A stretch of DNA of 64,000 nucleotides from a bacterium (lineage in GTDB: Bacteria; Electryoneota; RPQS01). This document shows positions 42,258-51,453 of the stretch, in pieces. A model generated the notes under the pieces. That model saw only the letters and a program-made list of their open reading frames with translations. It ran no database searches and was not told where the DNA came from. The stretch is taken from positions 1 to 64,000 of the forward strand of contig JABWCQ010000003.1 of the NCBI GenBank assembly GCA_013360195.1. The letters are read 5' to 3'. Position 1 is the stretch's first letter; each line of letters opens with the position of its first letter. The position numbers and the translations under genes are program-made.

Positions 42258-43559
42258 TTGATAAATCCGTCATCCACACTTCTCGCTGCGGCATTGCCAG
42301 TTGATCCTCCTTCCCTGTATTGGGCAATTCCGTTTGCATTGATACTGCTTCAAATCGCGATCTGGCCGCTCGTGAATCACAAGTTCTGGGAGCGGTATTA
42401 TCCGTGGCTGGTTGTGCCCCTTGGTGCCGTTGTTGCGCTCTACTATTGGTTTGGACGCGGCGCGACCGTTCAACTTGGCCATGTCGGTCACGAGTACTTC
42501 TCGTTTATTGCGCTGATCGGATCGCTATACGTTGTGGCGGGGGGGATGCTCGTAGCAATGACCGGGCGGTTGACCCCTCATCAGAACTTGTTTATACTTG
42601 GAGTTGGGGCAGTTCTCGCAAATGTGATCGGAACCACCGGCGCCTCCATGATATTGATACGACCGTTCATGCGGGGCAATGAGTGGCGGTTCAAGAAATA
42701 TCACATTGCGTTTTTCATTTTTATAGTTTCCAACTGCGGAGGCGCGCTGACCCCAATTGGAGATCCTCCGTTGTTTTTGGGGTATCTTCGAGGTGTACCT
42801 TTTTTCTGGGTATTCGAGGTCCTTTGGTATAAGTGGCTCCTTGGAGTATCAGTCCTGCTGGGACTCTTCTATTGGGTGGATAGAAGGGAGTTCATGTCCC
42901 ATGACGTACGCGAACGAGAAGCAGCGATGTTAGTGGACCACTTTCGAGTCCGCGGTCTAATCAATATTCCTTTTCTGCTCATTATCATAGGCGCCGCGTT
43001 CGTTCAAAAGCCGTTGTTTCTGCGAGAATTTATAATGATTGGTGCCGCGGCCGCATCTTACTTTCTAACTCCGAACGAAATTCACAGCAGAAACAATTTC
43101 AATTGGCATCCCGTCAAGGAAGTAGCGGTTCTGTTTCTCGGAATATTCGCCGCGATGATGCCTGCGCTTGACTGGCTGTCTGCGAATGCGTCAAGTCTGG
43201 GTATTCAATCTGCGACGCAGTTCTATTGGTTGACTGGATCACTTTCGGCGATGCTTGACAACGCTCCGACATACTTGAATTTCCTGACAACGGCGATGGG
43301 ACAATACGGTGCGGATGTAGGATCTCGAGCGGATGTTTTGCAATTTGCAATTAGCCATCCTGATCTATTACGAACTATTTCCATTGCGGCGGTGTTCTTT
43401 GGAGCGATGACCTACATTGGCAATGGACCGAACTTCATGGTGAAAGCGATTGTCGAGCATGAGAAATTGCCGACACCTACATTCATAGAATATGTGTGGC
43501 GATATGCAATTCCCTTCCTGCTGCCAGTGCTGATTCTGACGTGGTTTCTCGTTATTTAA
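42258..43559 (+). CDS. sodium:proton antiporter / CitMHS-type transporter
   Basis: The 433-residue polytopic inner-membrane protein has about eleven helices. The segment NCGGALTPIGDPPLFLGYLR is the hallmark of the NhaD/CitMHS_2 group of ion transporters, and NVIGTTGASMILIRPFM and MLDNAPTYLNFLTTAM are the matching re-entrant regions of its two halves. The probable role is Na+/H+ antiport, though carboxylate transport is possible. No ATG or GTG exists between the in-frame stop at 42234 and the first helix, so TTG 42258 is the likely start. Confidence 0.85.
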   Translation: MINPSSTLLAAALPVDPPSLYWAIPFALILLQIAIWPLVNHKFWERYYPWLVVPLGAVVALYYWFGRGATVQLGHVGHEYFSFIALIGSLYVVAGGMLVAMTGRLTPHQNLFILGVGAVLANVIGTTGASMILIRPFMRGNEWRFKKYHIAFFIFIVSNCGGALTPIGDPPLFLGYLRGVPFFWVFEVLWYKWLLGVSVLLGLFYWVDRREFMSHDVREREAAMLVDHFRVRGLINIPFLLIIIGAAFVQKPLFLREFIMIGAAAASYFLTPNEIHSRNNFNWHPVKEVAVLFLGIFAAMMPALDWLSANASSLGIQSATQFYWLTGSLSAMLDNAPTYLNFLTTAMGQYGADVGSRADVLQFAISHPDLLRTISIAAVFFGAMTYIGNGPNFMVKAIVEHEKLPTPTFIEYVWRYAIPFLLPVLILTWFLVI

Positions 43560-44125
43560 CAGTCGTCACGTTCAGCGTTCCCCTGTTGTTTGCGGCAGGC
43601 TGTGAGTTGTTTGAGACTCGCGAACCGGAGCCTCCGGCTGGAGCGCGGGGCAGCTGGGAAGTGCCGATTTCGCCGGAGGACGTCTTGACGAATCTCTCAC
43701 TTTCTTTATTTGAACGGAATTCGTCGAATTACATGCGTTCATTCTCACCGGACAGTTTTGTCTTCATGGCTGACCCGATTGTACTGCAACAGCATCCTTC
43801 AATGTCTGTTTGGGAAACTGCCAATGAGCAATCGCACATTAACAGCCTGTTCAGCGAGGGTGTTCTACCAAGCGACAGCATACTTTTTGTCGTGTTTTCC
43901 GCAATAGAGCAGACATTGCTTGGCGACACGGCACACATAACAACTCACTATGAGTTAACTGCTCAAGTTGCGATTGCAGGTTCACCAGGACGGATGGCTG
44001 GTGAAGCGCAATTCTCACTCGAGATTGGAGATCAGGGCTATTGGGAAATCCGCCGATGGAGCGATCAGCGAACCGAGGAGGCGGCGTCGTGGAGCGATTT
44101 AAAGGCGCTTGTTCAATCGCGCTAG
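43541..44125 (+). CDS. small lipoprotein, NTF2-like type (first of a pair)
   Basis: From GTG 43541 the product is 194 residues with a lipoprotein signal ending LLFAAGC. After a short acidic Pro-rich linker (ETREPEPPAGARG) the pattern PISPEDVLTNLSLSLFERNS, YMRSFSPDSFVFMAD, and a C-terminal strand (GYWEIRRWSDQ) suggest an NTF2-like cone fold, as found in many FCB lipoproteins of this size. The start overlaps the antiporter gene by 19 nt, so the start upstream (43496) is rejected. It overlaps the next lipoprotein gene by 37 nt. Function unknown. Confidence 0.75.
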   Translation: MVSRYLTVVTFSVPLLFAAGCELFETREPEPPAGARGSWEVPISPEDVLTNLSLSLFERNSSNYMRSFSPDSFVFMADPIVLQQHPSMSVWETANEQSHINSLFSEGVLPSDSILFVVFSAIEQTLLGDTAHITTHYELTAQVAIAGSPGRMAGEAQFSLEIGDQGYWEIRRWSDQRTEEAASWSDLKALVQSR

Positions 44126-44592
44126 TCTGCGGGCTTGCACTGCAGATTTCATGTACGAACCCGTTTGCGCCGACATTGCGGGGCGACGCGGGCACGATTT
44201 GGTCTGACGCTCAAACGGTCGGCGGCCTGTTGGAGAATTTCGTCACGGCCTATGAGTTAAAGGATTCGCTTCGATACGCGGAACTGCTCGATGAGTCATT
44301 TCAATTCAGCTACTTTGATCTCGATTTGCAGCGTCAAGACGGTTGGCTGCGAGAGACAGATTTGCGTGCCACAGCCCGGCTGTTTCGAGCCTATGACCGA
44401 ATAAGTCTGATATGGGCTGGAATTCCAGGTGAGCTTACGGAGCTATCGACCCCGGACAGTTTGATCGAGTTTCGTGCGCAGTATCAACTTGTGCTGGACA
44501 ACTTATCTCCACTTCTGGGTCTTGCAAGATTCACGGTTTATAAACCAACTAATAATAGATTTCGAATCCTGTTTTGGCAGGATGATTTTTAG
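44089..44592 (+). CDS. small lipoprotein, NTF2-like type (second of a pair)
   Basis: The 167-residue product from GTG 44089 starts with a basic n-region and hydrophobic core (CSIALVCGLALQISC) whose Cys could be lipidated, although ISC is a poor lipobox. It continues TNPFAPTLRG, then GGLLENFVTAYELKDSLRYA, ELLDESFQFSYF, a central helix region and FTVYKPTNNRFRILFWQDDF, which again looks like an NTF2-like fold. It resembles the previous gene in size and pattern, so the two may be ancient duplicates or subunits. Translation is coupled to it by the 37-nt overlap. Confidence 0.72.
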   Translation: MERFKGACSIALVCGLALQISCTNPFAPTLRGDAGTIWSDAQTVGGLLENFVTAYELKDSLRYAELLDESFQFSYFDLDLQRQDGWLRETDLRATARLFRAYDRISLIWAGIPGELTELSTPDSLIEFRAQYQLVLDNLSPLLGLARFTVYKPTNNRFRILFWQDDF

Positions 44593-44617
44593 GAAGAATA
44601 ATTAAGAAAGGGCACTC

Positions 44618-45805
44618 GTGCTTTCGTCCCGAGTTTCGCGCCTGACGATATCACAGACATTGGCCATAGTTGAAAAGGTCCGCGAACTGCAGAAGCAGGG
44701 CGTCACCATTTACGACTTGTCGGTCGGCGAACCGGATCATCCATCGCCGCCTGATGTGAAGGCGGCCGGTATTCAGGCAATTAGTGAAGATTTTACGCGT
44801 TACACGGCCGCTGCGGGGATCATTGAACTCCGACAGGCAATTGTAGAGAAGCTGAAGCGGGATAACGGACTTGAGTATCCTGCAAAGCAAATTGTAGTTG
44901 GCAACGGAGCGAAGCACATACTCGCGAGCTCACTCTTGGCGCTTGTTGAACCGGGCGACGAGGTCATAGTTCCTGAGCCGAGTTGGCTTTCATATCCGGA
45001 ACTTGTGTGGCTCGCCGGTGGTGAGGTTATCTTTGCGCCGACGCGCGTGGAGGATGGATTCCATCTTCGAGCGGAGGTGCTGGAGCGCTTGATGTCGCCG
45101 CGCACGAAGGCGGTGCTTTTGAACAGCCCCTGCAATCCGACAGGTGCGGTAGTGACGAAAGCAGAAATGGATGCGATTGCTGACGTCTTGAAACGGCATC
45201 GTGCTTACGTGATATCCGACGAGATCTATGAGTATCTTCGCTTTGACGGACGCGAGCACGTCAGTCCGGCGCAGTACCCATGGTTGTTCGACAGAACGAT
45301 AGTGGTGAACGGCGTGTCGAAGAGCTACTCTATGACAGGCTGGAGAATCGGTTATTGTGCCGCACCCGCAGACGTCGCGGATGCCATTCTCAAGATTCAG
45401 AGTCAGATGACATCCTCAGCATGCTCCGTCTCACAACGAGCCGCTCTTGCTGGTTTGAATGGCGGTCTTGACTACCCGAACAAAATGGTGAAGGACTTCA
45501 CACGGCGTCGGGATATTTGTTTTGAGGGATTGAAGAACATACCGGGCGTGCATTTGGATCAGCCGGAAGGAGCGTTTTACGCGTTCCCGCATATTCCTTC
45601 CATGTTGACCGGCAGCGTTGAGGGAAAACCCTTAAAGGACTCAACTGGCTTCACGCACTATCTGCTGGACAAGTATCATGTGGCGGTTGTTCCGGGCTCA
45701 GCGTTCCGGGCTCCTGATTGCATTAGACTTTCGTTTGCGACATCGGATGAAAACGTTCGCGAGGCCGTAGCAAGAATTGCCTCTGCGGTAAAGGATATCA
45801 CATAA
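44618..45805 (+). CDS. class I/II pyridoxal-phosphate aminotransferase (aspartate-type)
   Basis: The 395-residue cytosolic enzyme starts with GTG 44618. Fold type I landmarks are all present: IYDLSVGEPDHPSPPDVKAA, YTAAAGIIELRQAI, LNSPCNPTGAVVTKAEM, ISDEIYEYLRFDG, the PLP lysine in GVSKSYSMTGWRIGYCA, and the carboxylate-binding Arg in APDCIRLSFATSDE. It looks like the aspartate/prephenate aminotransferase subgroup (I-gamma). In a window with a full trp operon it may serve aromatic amino acids as well, but specificity cannot be read. Confidence 0.92.
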   Translation: MLSSRVSRLTISQTLAIVEKVRELQKQGVTIYDLSVGEPDHPSPPDVKAAGIQAISEDFTRYTAAAGIIELRQAIVEKLKRDNGLEYPAKQIVVGNGAKHILASSLLALVEPGDEVIVPEPSWLSYPELVWLAGGEVIFAPTRVEDGFHLRAEVLERLMSPRTKAVLLNSPCNPTGAVVTKAEMDAIADVLKRHRAYVISDEIYEYLRFDGREHVSPAQYPWLFDRTIVVNGVSKSYSMTGWRIGYCAAPADVADAILKIQSQMTSSACSVSQRAALAGLNGGLDYPNKMVKDFTRRRDICFEGLKNIPGVHLDQPEGAFYAFPHIPSMLTGSVEGKPLKDSTGFTHYLLDKYHVAVVPGSAFRAPDCIRLSFATSDENVREAVARIASAVKDIT

Positions 45806-45823
45806 ACCTGGTGAATTGAGGTT

Positions 45824-46099
45824 ATGCCAACCTACGAGCACATCTGTCAAAACGGACACGAGTTTGAGGAGTTTCAGAGTATCGTTGCTCCTCCGATAGA
45901 AGTATGCCCGATTTGCGGTGCGCCAGCTCACCGTAAGATTTCCGGCGGTTCCGGGCTCATCTTCAAGGGATCGGGATTCTATCTTACGGATTACGTCAAG
46001 AAGAACAGCAGTCCTGGCAAGTCGGAGACCGTATCGGAGACCAAGTCAAGTCCGGCTGCAGGAGAGACGAGCACGGCCAAATCGGACAACAAACCATGA
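45824..46099 (+). CDS. FmdB-family zinc ribbon protein
   Basis: The 91-residue protein starts MPTYEHICQNGHEFEEFQS, with a CxxCG-type second knuckle (VCPICGAPAHRKI) and the usual GSGFYLTDYVKK. This is the FmdB family of small zinc ribbons, of unproven regulatory or nucleic-acid-binding function. The last 30 residues are Ser/Thr/Lys-rich and disordered. It overlaps the following FAD protein gene by 4 nt. Confidence 0.92.
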   Translation: MPTYEHICQNGHEFEEFQSIVAPPIEVCPICGAPAHRKISGGSGLIFKGSGFYLTDYVKKNSSPGKSETVSETKSSPAAGETSTAKSDNKP

Positions 46100-47418
46100 T
46101 CTTGTTTGACCGCTACAGCAAATTGAGAAAGCAATTGCCCGGGGCGGCAATTCATGTGGGCCAGAAACAACTGCTGCCACTGCTGAGCGGAACACTCCGA
46201 AAGAATGACCTTCCTGAACTGATCGTCGTACCGACGAATGTAATTGAGCTTCAGACAATCCTGAGGTTTGCAGCGGAAAAGGACATGCGGGTCGCGGTGG
46301 CGTCAGGTCACACTCCCGTATCGGTGCAGGAGCTCGAAGGCGCGATGTTGATCTTCACTCATGGACTTGTCGGCAGTGCGCAACTCTCTTCCGATGGTAG
46401 CGGAATCTGGGTTGGGTCGGGAACACCGTTGGAAACATTAGCAGTTGAACTTGCTCAGCGAGGGCTGGTTTGGCTGCCGTTGCATCCACTGGAGTCCGGT
46501 GAAACAGTGGCAACGTTTTTTGCGCGTGCATGTGAAGGCGTACGTTGTCATCGCGGCGGCAGCGTATTATCCAACATCCGCCGCGTTGAGTGGGTAGATT
46601 ATGAAGGAAACTGTTATGCAACCGGTCCAGGTTGCCCGGGCGATGGTGTTGATGTAACAGCTTTGCTGTACGGCAGCGGAGCTCGTTATGGAATTATTAC
46701 GCGATTTGAGCTTGCGCTGGAGCAGGTGCCGGAAACCCGGACGTTAGTACTTTGCGAGTGTGATTCCGTGGGCCGAGTGAGCGAATTACACAGCGGCTGG
46801 AGATATGGTACGCCGATGCCAAGCGCACTTCCCGTGTGGACGACAACTGCGGTGAACGCAGTCCGGCAGGGAAACGATGACTTCATTTCTAATTCGACGG
46901 TTGGAATGATCGTTGGTGAATGGGAGGGAAGCGTAGGAGTTGAGGTGGACAGCGATGTGCGGAGCTTGCGCGTAGACGGGGTTACTCAAGTCAATCAAGT
47001 ATGGCAGAATCTATTCAGACTGCCAAGAACCCTAGGCCGACTATTCCCTCACCGCAGTGTTGGTCGATACAGATTGCCCGCGGAAGCGCTTTGTGATTTT
47101 GACGAACGAGTGCGACAGCTTGCCAAGGACAGGAGCGTGGACGTCGCGTTATGGGGAACTCTTGACCGAGGATACCTGAATGTTTGGGTCTTACACCCGG
47201 ATGATGAACAACGCACAGCCCGGCGCGCAAGAGATTTGTTGGAACGCCTTGCCGAGGATGCATTGAATCTTTCGGGGTGCCCGATTGAAGCCGGCAGCGG
47301 AATGTGCGATGTTTCATTGTACCGTGACGCCATTTCACAGAGCTGGGAACTTTCGCTTGTAACAAAATGCGACAAGAACTCGCGGTATAAGCTCCTGAGA
47401 ACCCAGCCGTCGAATTAG
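46096..47418 (+). CDS. FAD-binding (PCMH-type) oxidoreductase
   Basis: The 440-residue protein resembles GlcD/D-lactate-dehydrogenase-type flavoproteins in its first half. LPELIVVPTNVIELQTILRF, VAVASGHTPVSVQ, GIWVGSGTPLETLAVELAQR, GGSVLSNIRRVEWVDYEG and YGSGARYGIITRFELALEQV are the FAD-binding PCMH elements, in divergent form. The C-terminal half has the FAD-oxidase C-like pattern VDVALWGTLDRGYLNVWVLH and ends with the CDVSLYRDAISQ helix. It probably oxidises a 2-hydroxyacid or related substrate, with identity unknown. There is no fused Fe-S domain. It is translationally coupled to fmdB. Confidence 0.75.
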   Translation: MILFDRYSKLRKQLPGAAIHVGQKQLLPLLSGTLRKNDLPELIVVPTNVIELQTILRFAAEKDMRVAVASGHTPVSVQELEGAMLIFTHGLVGSAQLSSDGSGIWVGSGTPLETLAVELAQRGLVWLPLHPLESGETVATFFARACEGVRCHRGGSVLSNIRRVEWVDYEGNCYATGPGCPGDGVDVTALLYGSGARYGIITRFELALEQVPETRTLVLCECDSVGRVSELHSGWRYGTPMPSALPVWTTTAVNAVRQGNDDFISNSTVGMIVGEWEGSVGVEVDSDVRSLRVDGVTQVNQVWQNLFRLPRTLGRLFPHRSVGRYRLPAEALCDFDERVRQLAKDRSVDVALWGTLDRGYLNVWVLHPDDEQRTARRARDLLERLAEDALNLSGCPIEAGSGMCDVSLYRDAISQSWELSLVTKCDKNSRYKLLRTQPSN

Positions 47419-47436
47419 ATGGTTAACATAGAGCAA

Positions 47437-47467
47437 ACAAGCCCGACCACCAAGTGATCGGGCTTGT
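47437..47467. terminator. terminator between convergent genes
   Basis: ACAAGCCCGA pairs with TCGGGCTTGT around an 11-nt loop, between the FAD oxidoreductase (plus) and citrate synthase (minus). The T-run is short in both directions. Confidence 0.75.
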
Positions 47468-47487
47468 TCAGCAATTGACAGCTTGTT

Positions 47488-48765
47488 TTATGCGCCGGCC
47501 AATTTCTTCAGTGCACCGAAGGTAATAGATTTGGGCCGCTGGATAGGTTCGCCCCATGCCCGGCTTATCACGAGCTGCGAAGTGATTCCAATTGCGCGCG
47601 AAACTCCAAATAACACCGTATAATAACGGGCTTGCGTAACTCCGTAGTGATGGAGCAAACTGCCCGAAATGGAGTCTACATTTGGCCATGGGTCCTTGAT
47701 CTTTTGAATGGTCTTCAGGATATCGGGAACCACATTGAAGACCTGCTCTGCGAGCTTGAATACCGGTGCGTCCGGACACTCCTTCTTTCCAAATTCCATG
47801 AACGCCGTAAATCGCGGGTCAACAACCCGAAGGACAGCGTGGCCGTACCCGGGAATCACCCGGCCGCTGTTCAAGGTTTCCTGGGCAAAGTCATGAAGTT
47901 GTTGATTGGTCGGCACACCGCCGAACTTCTCAAGCACATGAAGCAACCATTCCAGCACTTCCTGGTTGGCCAGGCCGTGCAATGGACCGGCAAGTCCATT
48001 CAAACCGGCGCAAACCGAGTAATAGGGATCGGACAGTGCTGAGCCGACGCAGTGAGCGGTATGGGCGGAGACGTTTCCACTTTCATGGTCGGTATGCAGC
48101 GTCATGTAGAGCCGCATTAATCGAGTAAAACCGCCGTCTTTGTCTTCAACACCCATCATGTAGGCATAGGACGCTGCCCAGTCGAGTCCTGTTTTCGGCT
48201 CAATGCGCGGACCCAGATTATACCGCCAACGATACACTCCAGCAGCAATGGCAGGCAGTTTGGCGACAAGATTCAGCGAGTCCTCAAGCGTCGCACGCCA
48301 GTACTCGTCTTTAGCCATTCCCTCATCATACCGCTTCCTGAAATGCGATTCGCGTTCCAGAGCGAGTATGAGAAGATTGAAAGTCGCCATAGGATGATTG
48401 TCCTTCGGCAAGGCGTTCAGGACATTCCACACATAATCAGGGACTTCGCTTCGGCTTGCAAGTTCGGCCTGGAAATCCCTGAGTTCTTCAGCACTCGGCA
48501 GGTCTCCGGTCAGCAGCAGCCAGAAGACTTCCTCCGGGAGTTTATCCACAAGCTGCATAATCGGAATCCCACGAATAATCAATCCATGATCGGCGGGAAC
48601 TTCGGAGGTATCACATAAGAGTGATTTAATACCGCGTTGGCCGCCGAGCAGCGCTCCGACTGAAACGCTATCAATTACCGTTTCGCCGTGCGATTTTGCC
48701 AGTGACTTAATAGCTTCCTGATAAGGTGGCAGAGTTTTCGACAGTTTGTCGTGAATCATTGACAT
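47488..48765 (-). CDS. gltA: citrate synthase (mitochondrial-like type)
   Basis: The 425-residue enzyme condenses oxaloacetate and acetyl-CoA. It carries the catalytic and oxaloacetate-binding blocks: HTDHESGNVSAHTAHCVGSA, GLNGLAGPLHGLANQEVLEW and VIPGYGHAVLRVVDPRFTAF. The PLHGLANQEVL sequence and VDPRF style are closer to the eukaryotic mitochondrial (Si) type than to E. coli GltA, a feature of several FCB phyla. No other citrate-cycle gene is adjacent; it is preceded by a 325-bp AT-rich gap. Confidence 0.95.
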   Translation of the reverse strand: MSMIHDKLSKTLPPYQEAIKSLAKSHGETVIDSVSVGALLGGQRGIKSLLCDTSEVPADHGLIIRGIPIMQLVDKLPEEVFWLLLTGDLPSAEELRDFQAELASRSEVPDYVWNVLNALPKDNHPMATFNLLILALERESHFRKRYDEGMAKDEYWRATLEDSLNLVAKLPAIAAGVYRWRYNLGPRIEPKTGLDWAASYAYMMGVEDKDGGFTRLMRLYMTLHTDHESGNVSAHTAHCVGSALSDPYYSVCAGLNGLAGPLHGLANQEVLEWLLHVLEKFGGVPTNQQLHDFAQETLNSGRVIPGYGHAVLRVVDPRFTAFMEFGKKECPDAPVFKLAEQVFNVVPDILKTIQKIKDPWPNVDSISGSLLHHYGVTQARYYTVLFGVSRAIGITSQLVISRAWGEPIQRPKSITFGALKKLAGA

Positions 48766-49090
48766 AGTATGCAGACTCGTTAAGTGATAAACTATAGGTT
48801 TACAATTAGACTTATAGTATCGGAAAATGTGTTCAGAAAATCAACAGCCCATTTTACGAGATAAAATTATTAAAGTAACAAAAGAATTGACTTACGGACA
48901 TTAGCGCGGTCATGCCTCTTGAGGCGTAATAACCTTTTTTTGGTGCACACTTGAAAAAGGAATAGCAGAAGATATTTTATTTCAAGCACTTAATAAACAT
49001 TATGTTATGATGATAAAATATGAATGGTTTAGTAAGCTTTTTCAAGTTGATTGCAGAATTGCCAGTATATGCGTAATTTAGACGATTGTT
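48766..49090. other. intergenic region between divergent gltA and rmuC
   Basis: This 325-bp AT-rich gap separates the divergent citrate synthase and RmuC genes. I see a small GCCTC/GAGGC hairpin near 48915 followed by a T7 run near 48934, terminator-like but without an obvious gene to end, and several TATNNT boxes without a well-spaced -35 partner. No RNA gene is recognised. Confidence 0.5.
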
Positions 49091-50392
49091 ATGTTTAGTT
49101 CAGATGTCATATTCATTTTGGCGGCTGTCGCCGGCCTGGCAATCCTCCTCGGTATCCAGATAAACCGGATTAACCGGAAGTTTGATGATGAACGCAACCG
49201 GTCAGGCGCGCTGGAAAACCGACTGAGTATGTTGCAGGACAGCGTAGAGCGAGCCCGGCAGGATAGCCAGATTTTAATAGCCGAGGAGTTGAGGCAATCC
49301 AGACGTGAACTTGCGGCCGAACAGGAGACGGGACGAAAAGAGGCACGTGAGACCCTTGAAGTCTTCCGTGGGAGCTTGGAGCAGCTTAGAGTTACGCTTT
49401 CACAGGACCAGACCCAGGCTCGAACTGAGTCACGGGACACACTGACTCAAACCGTTGCAGCTCTTTCCGAGCAGTTTGCGAAGCTACAGCAATCGAATGA
49501 GCAGAGGCTGATTGAAATCCAGCGTCGGGTGGATGAAAAGCTCTCTGAGACTATTACTCGAAATGACACGCTTTTCAAAGGAGTATCCGATCGGCTCACT
49601 GAATTGCATGTCACAAACGAAAAGATTCAGAGATTTTCGCAGGAGCTTGAAGAGCTTCAAAGTATCTTGAAAGCTCCTAAGCTGCGGGGCGAGCTTGGTG
49701 AGGTTGAGATGGAGAGGATGCTGCGAGATTGCCTGCATCCCGAGCAGTATGATATACAGCATCAACTTGGTGGTGGCCGGGTTGATGCCGTTATCATAAA
49801 CCCGCAGGGAAAACTGCCGGTTGACAGCAAGTTTCCGCTTGAGGCCTATAACAGGCTTCGTGCCGCAAGCAGTGACAATGAAGCTGAAGTTGCGCGCAAA
49901 GAGTTCGTCCGTTCAGTAAAAAAGCACGTCGACGACATTGCCAACAAGTACATACAACCCCCTGAAACACTGCTGTTCGCGGTCATGTATGTTCCGGCGG
50001 AAGGCGTTTACTATGAGTTGCTTTCAATACCGGAACTCATGGAGTACGCCCGGATAAAAGGAGTTTTTCCGACTTCCCCAACGTCATTCTGGGCGTTGCT
50101 GCAGGTAACCGTAATCGGGTTCAAGGGAATGAAGATTTCCGAAAACGCACAGCGAATCTCTGCACTGCTGCGGGGTCTGACCGGGGATTTGGAGAAAGTG
50201 AAGACGAGCTTCGCGAAGGCCGCCAATCAAGTACGATTGGCCAATAACAATATGAGCGAAGCTTCAGGAGACCTTGATCAACTTGATCGAAAGATCTTCG
50301 GAATACAGCAAGCTGGTGATGTTGGCGGCCTGACTGCAGGCGAGGTCCCGGGATTGCCCACGAATACGGACGGTTCCTTGTGGCAACAGTAG
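49091..50392 (+). CDS. rmuC: DNA recombination protein RmuC
   Basis: The 433-residue protein has an N-terminal transmembrane helix (VIFILAAVAGLAILLGIQIN), a long coiled coil (residues about 40-170) and the conserved nuclease-like RmuC domain: LRGELGEVEMERMLRDCL, QLGGGRVDAVI, LPVDSKFPLEAYNRL, PPETLLFAVMYVPAEGVYYE and PTSFWALLQVTVIGFKGM. The VDSKF block lies in the PD-(D/E)xK-type fold. RmuC limits inversions at short inverted repeats, which would bear on slippage-type variation elsewhere in this genome. It overlaps the SprT-like gene by 13 nt. Confidence 0.93.
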   Translation: MFSSDVIFILAAVAGLAILLGIQINRINRKFDDERNRSGALENRLSMLQDSVERARQDSQILIAEELRQSRRELAAEQETGRKEARETLEVFRGSLEQLRVTLSQDQTQARTESRDTLTQTVAALSEQFAKLQQSNEQRLIEIQRRVDEKLSETITRNDTLFKGVSDRLTELHVTNEKIQRFSQELEELQSILKAPKLRGELGEVEMERMLRDCLHPEQYDIQHQLGGGRVDAVIINPQGKLPVDSKFPLEAYNRLRAASSDNEAEVARKEFVRSVKKHVDDIANKYIQPPETLLFAVMYVPAEGVYYELLSIPELMEYARIKGVFPTSPTSFWALLQVTVIGFKGMKISENAQRISALLRGLTGDLEKVKTSFAKAANQVRLANNNMSEASGDLDQLDRKIFGIQQAGDVGGLTAGEVPGLPTNTDGSLWQQ

Positions 50393-50955
50393 GCCAAACG
50401 CGTCCGATACCGAATCCTGATCAGTTCGAGCTATTCAGTGTCGCGGCTCCTGTCGATCTCTCGAGCGAGTCAGATACACGTCGCACGCGACGAGGTCCGA
50501 GGCATCAGCCGCGTGGATTTGTTTATGATTTGCAGATGTGCTTTGAAATTATTAATGACGTAATGTTCAAGGGAGAGTTGAAGCAGCCTGTCCTGCGCTG
50601 GAGCCGGAATCGCTGGCGCTACACGCTTGGGCTGTGCGATGTCGAAAAACGAATAATTACAATCAATACAGCACTCGATGATGCGCGAATTCCGGAAATG
50701 GTTACAGCCGGTGTGATGCATCATGAGATGCTTCATTTGTACTTTGGAATCACTGAAGGCCCAAACGGGGGGAGAAGATTTCACACACCGGAGTTCAGAA
50801 CAGCGGAACGGCTGTTTCCCGCTTACATCGCAGTAGAGGAATGGCTGCGAGATAATTGGCCGCTGCGCGGCAGGCCAGCCCGCAAACCAAGACCTATGTC
50901 AGGCAGCTTTCTCGCGTATTTGGCGATGATGCACGGTTTACCGTTGCAAACCTGA
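50380..50955 (+). CDS. SprT-like zinc metallopeptidase domain protein
   Basis: The 191-residue protein starts with GTG 50380 inside the end of rmuC. The core has the HExxH zinc site in VMHHEMLHLYFGITEG and a third ligand His in GRRFHTPEF; upstream, VMFKGELKQPVLRWSRNRWR and LGLCDVEKRIITINTAL are SprT-like. Relatives include SprT and SPRTN, the latter a protease of DNA-protein crosslinks. Pairing with rmuC suggests a DNA-repair link. The last 30 residues are basic. Confidence 0.85.
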   Translation: MATVGQTRPIPNPDQFELFSVAAPVDLSSESDTRRTRRGPRHQPRGFVYDLQMCFEIINDVMFKGELKQPVLRWSRNRWRYTLGLCDVEKRIITINTALDDARIPEMVTAGVMHHEMLHLYFGITEGPNGGRRFHTPEFRTAERLFPAYIAVEEWLRDNWPLRGRPARKPRPMSGSFLAYLAMMHGLPLQT

Positions 50956-51429
50956 TTGCGCATAGATATCAGGATTCCGCTCGATATTCCATGCTTCACT
51001 TGGTACGCCGTTGACCGTGCATGAGGCCTTGAATGTGATTGAACGGTCGAGTGACAAGGACACCGAACAATATTTTGTCAGGGAGAGTGTCAGGGCTTTC
51101 GAAACAGCGTCGGAAGACAGCGCAGGTCCTTCAACTTGAGCATGGAAATGGAGTGATATAAGGCGGCGGGGATGGTTCTCGGCGCGGGCGGCCTCTACTT
51201 CAAGATCGAATTTCGAGAATTCGTGACGGCCCTTTCCGAGTATGAAGATGACGTCCATGCTTACGCAGCCAGCGGCAGCAATGACCAGCAGTTCGATTGG
51301 CGAGGTGGCTCCGTTAGACCCTCCGGATACGGGACCGGTGTCCAATGGCAGCCAGTGATTAGAGTCCGCCTTGGCCAAAAAAGCCATTTGGCCGGAGTGG
51401 CGAAGCAGCACTTTCAAGGGAACCTCCAA
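50938..51429 (-). CDS. OsmC/Ohr-family peroxide-reducing protein
   Basis: The 163-residue protein has the two redox Cys of the OsmC/Ohr family: one in IAAAGCVSMDVIFIL and one in KYCSVSLSLD. PIELLVIAAAGC and FKASCTVNG support the fold. Such proteins reduce organic hydroperoxides in the cytosol. The gene runs against the SprT-like gene (overlapping its 3' end by 18 nt) and diverges from dsbD with 24 bp between starts, so promoters overlap. Confidence 0.9.
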   Translation of the reverse strand: MEVPLKVLLRHSGQMAFLAKADSNHWLPLDTGPVSGGSNGATSPIELLVIAAAGCVSMDVIFILGKGRHEFSKFDLEVEAARAENHPRRLISLHFHAQVEGPALSSDAVSKALTLSLTKYCSVSLSLDRSITFKASCTVNGVPSEAWNIERNPDIYAQSGLQR

Positions 51430-51453
51430 GTAGTAAGAGTTGTATTATATAAG

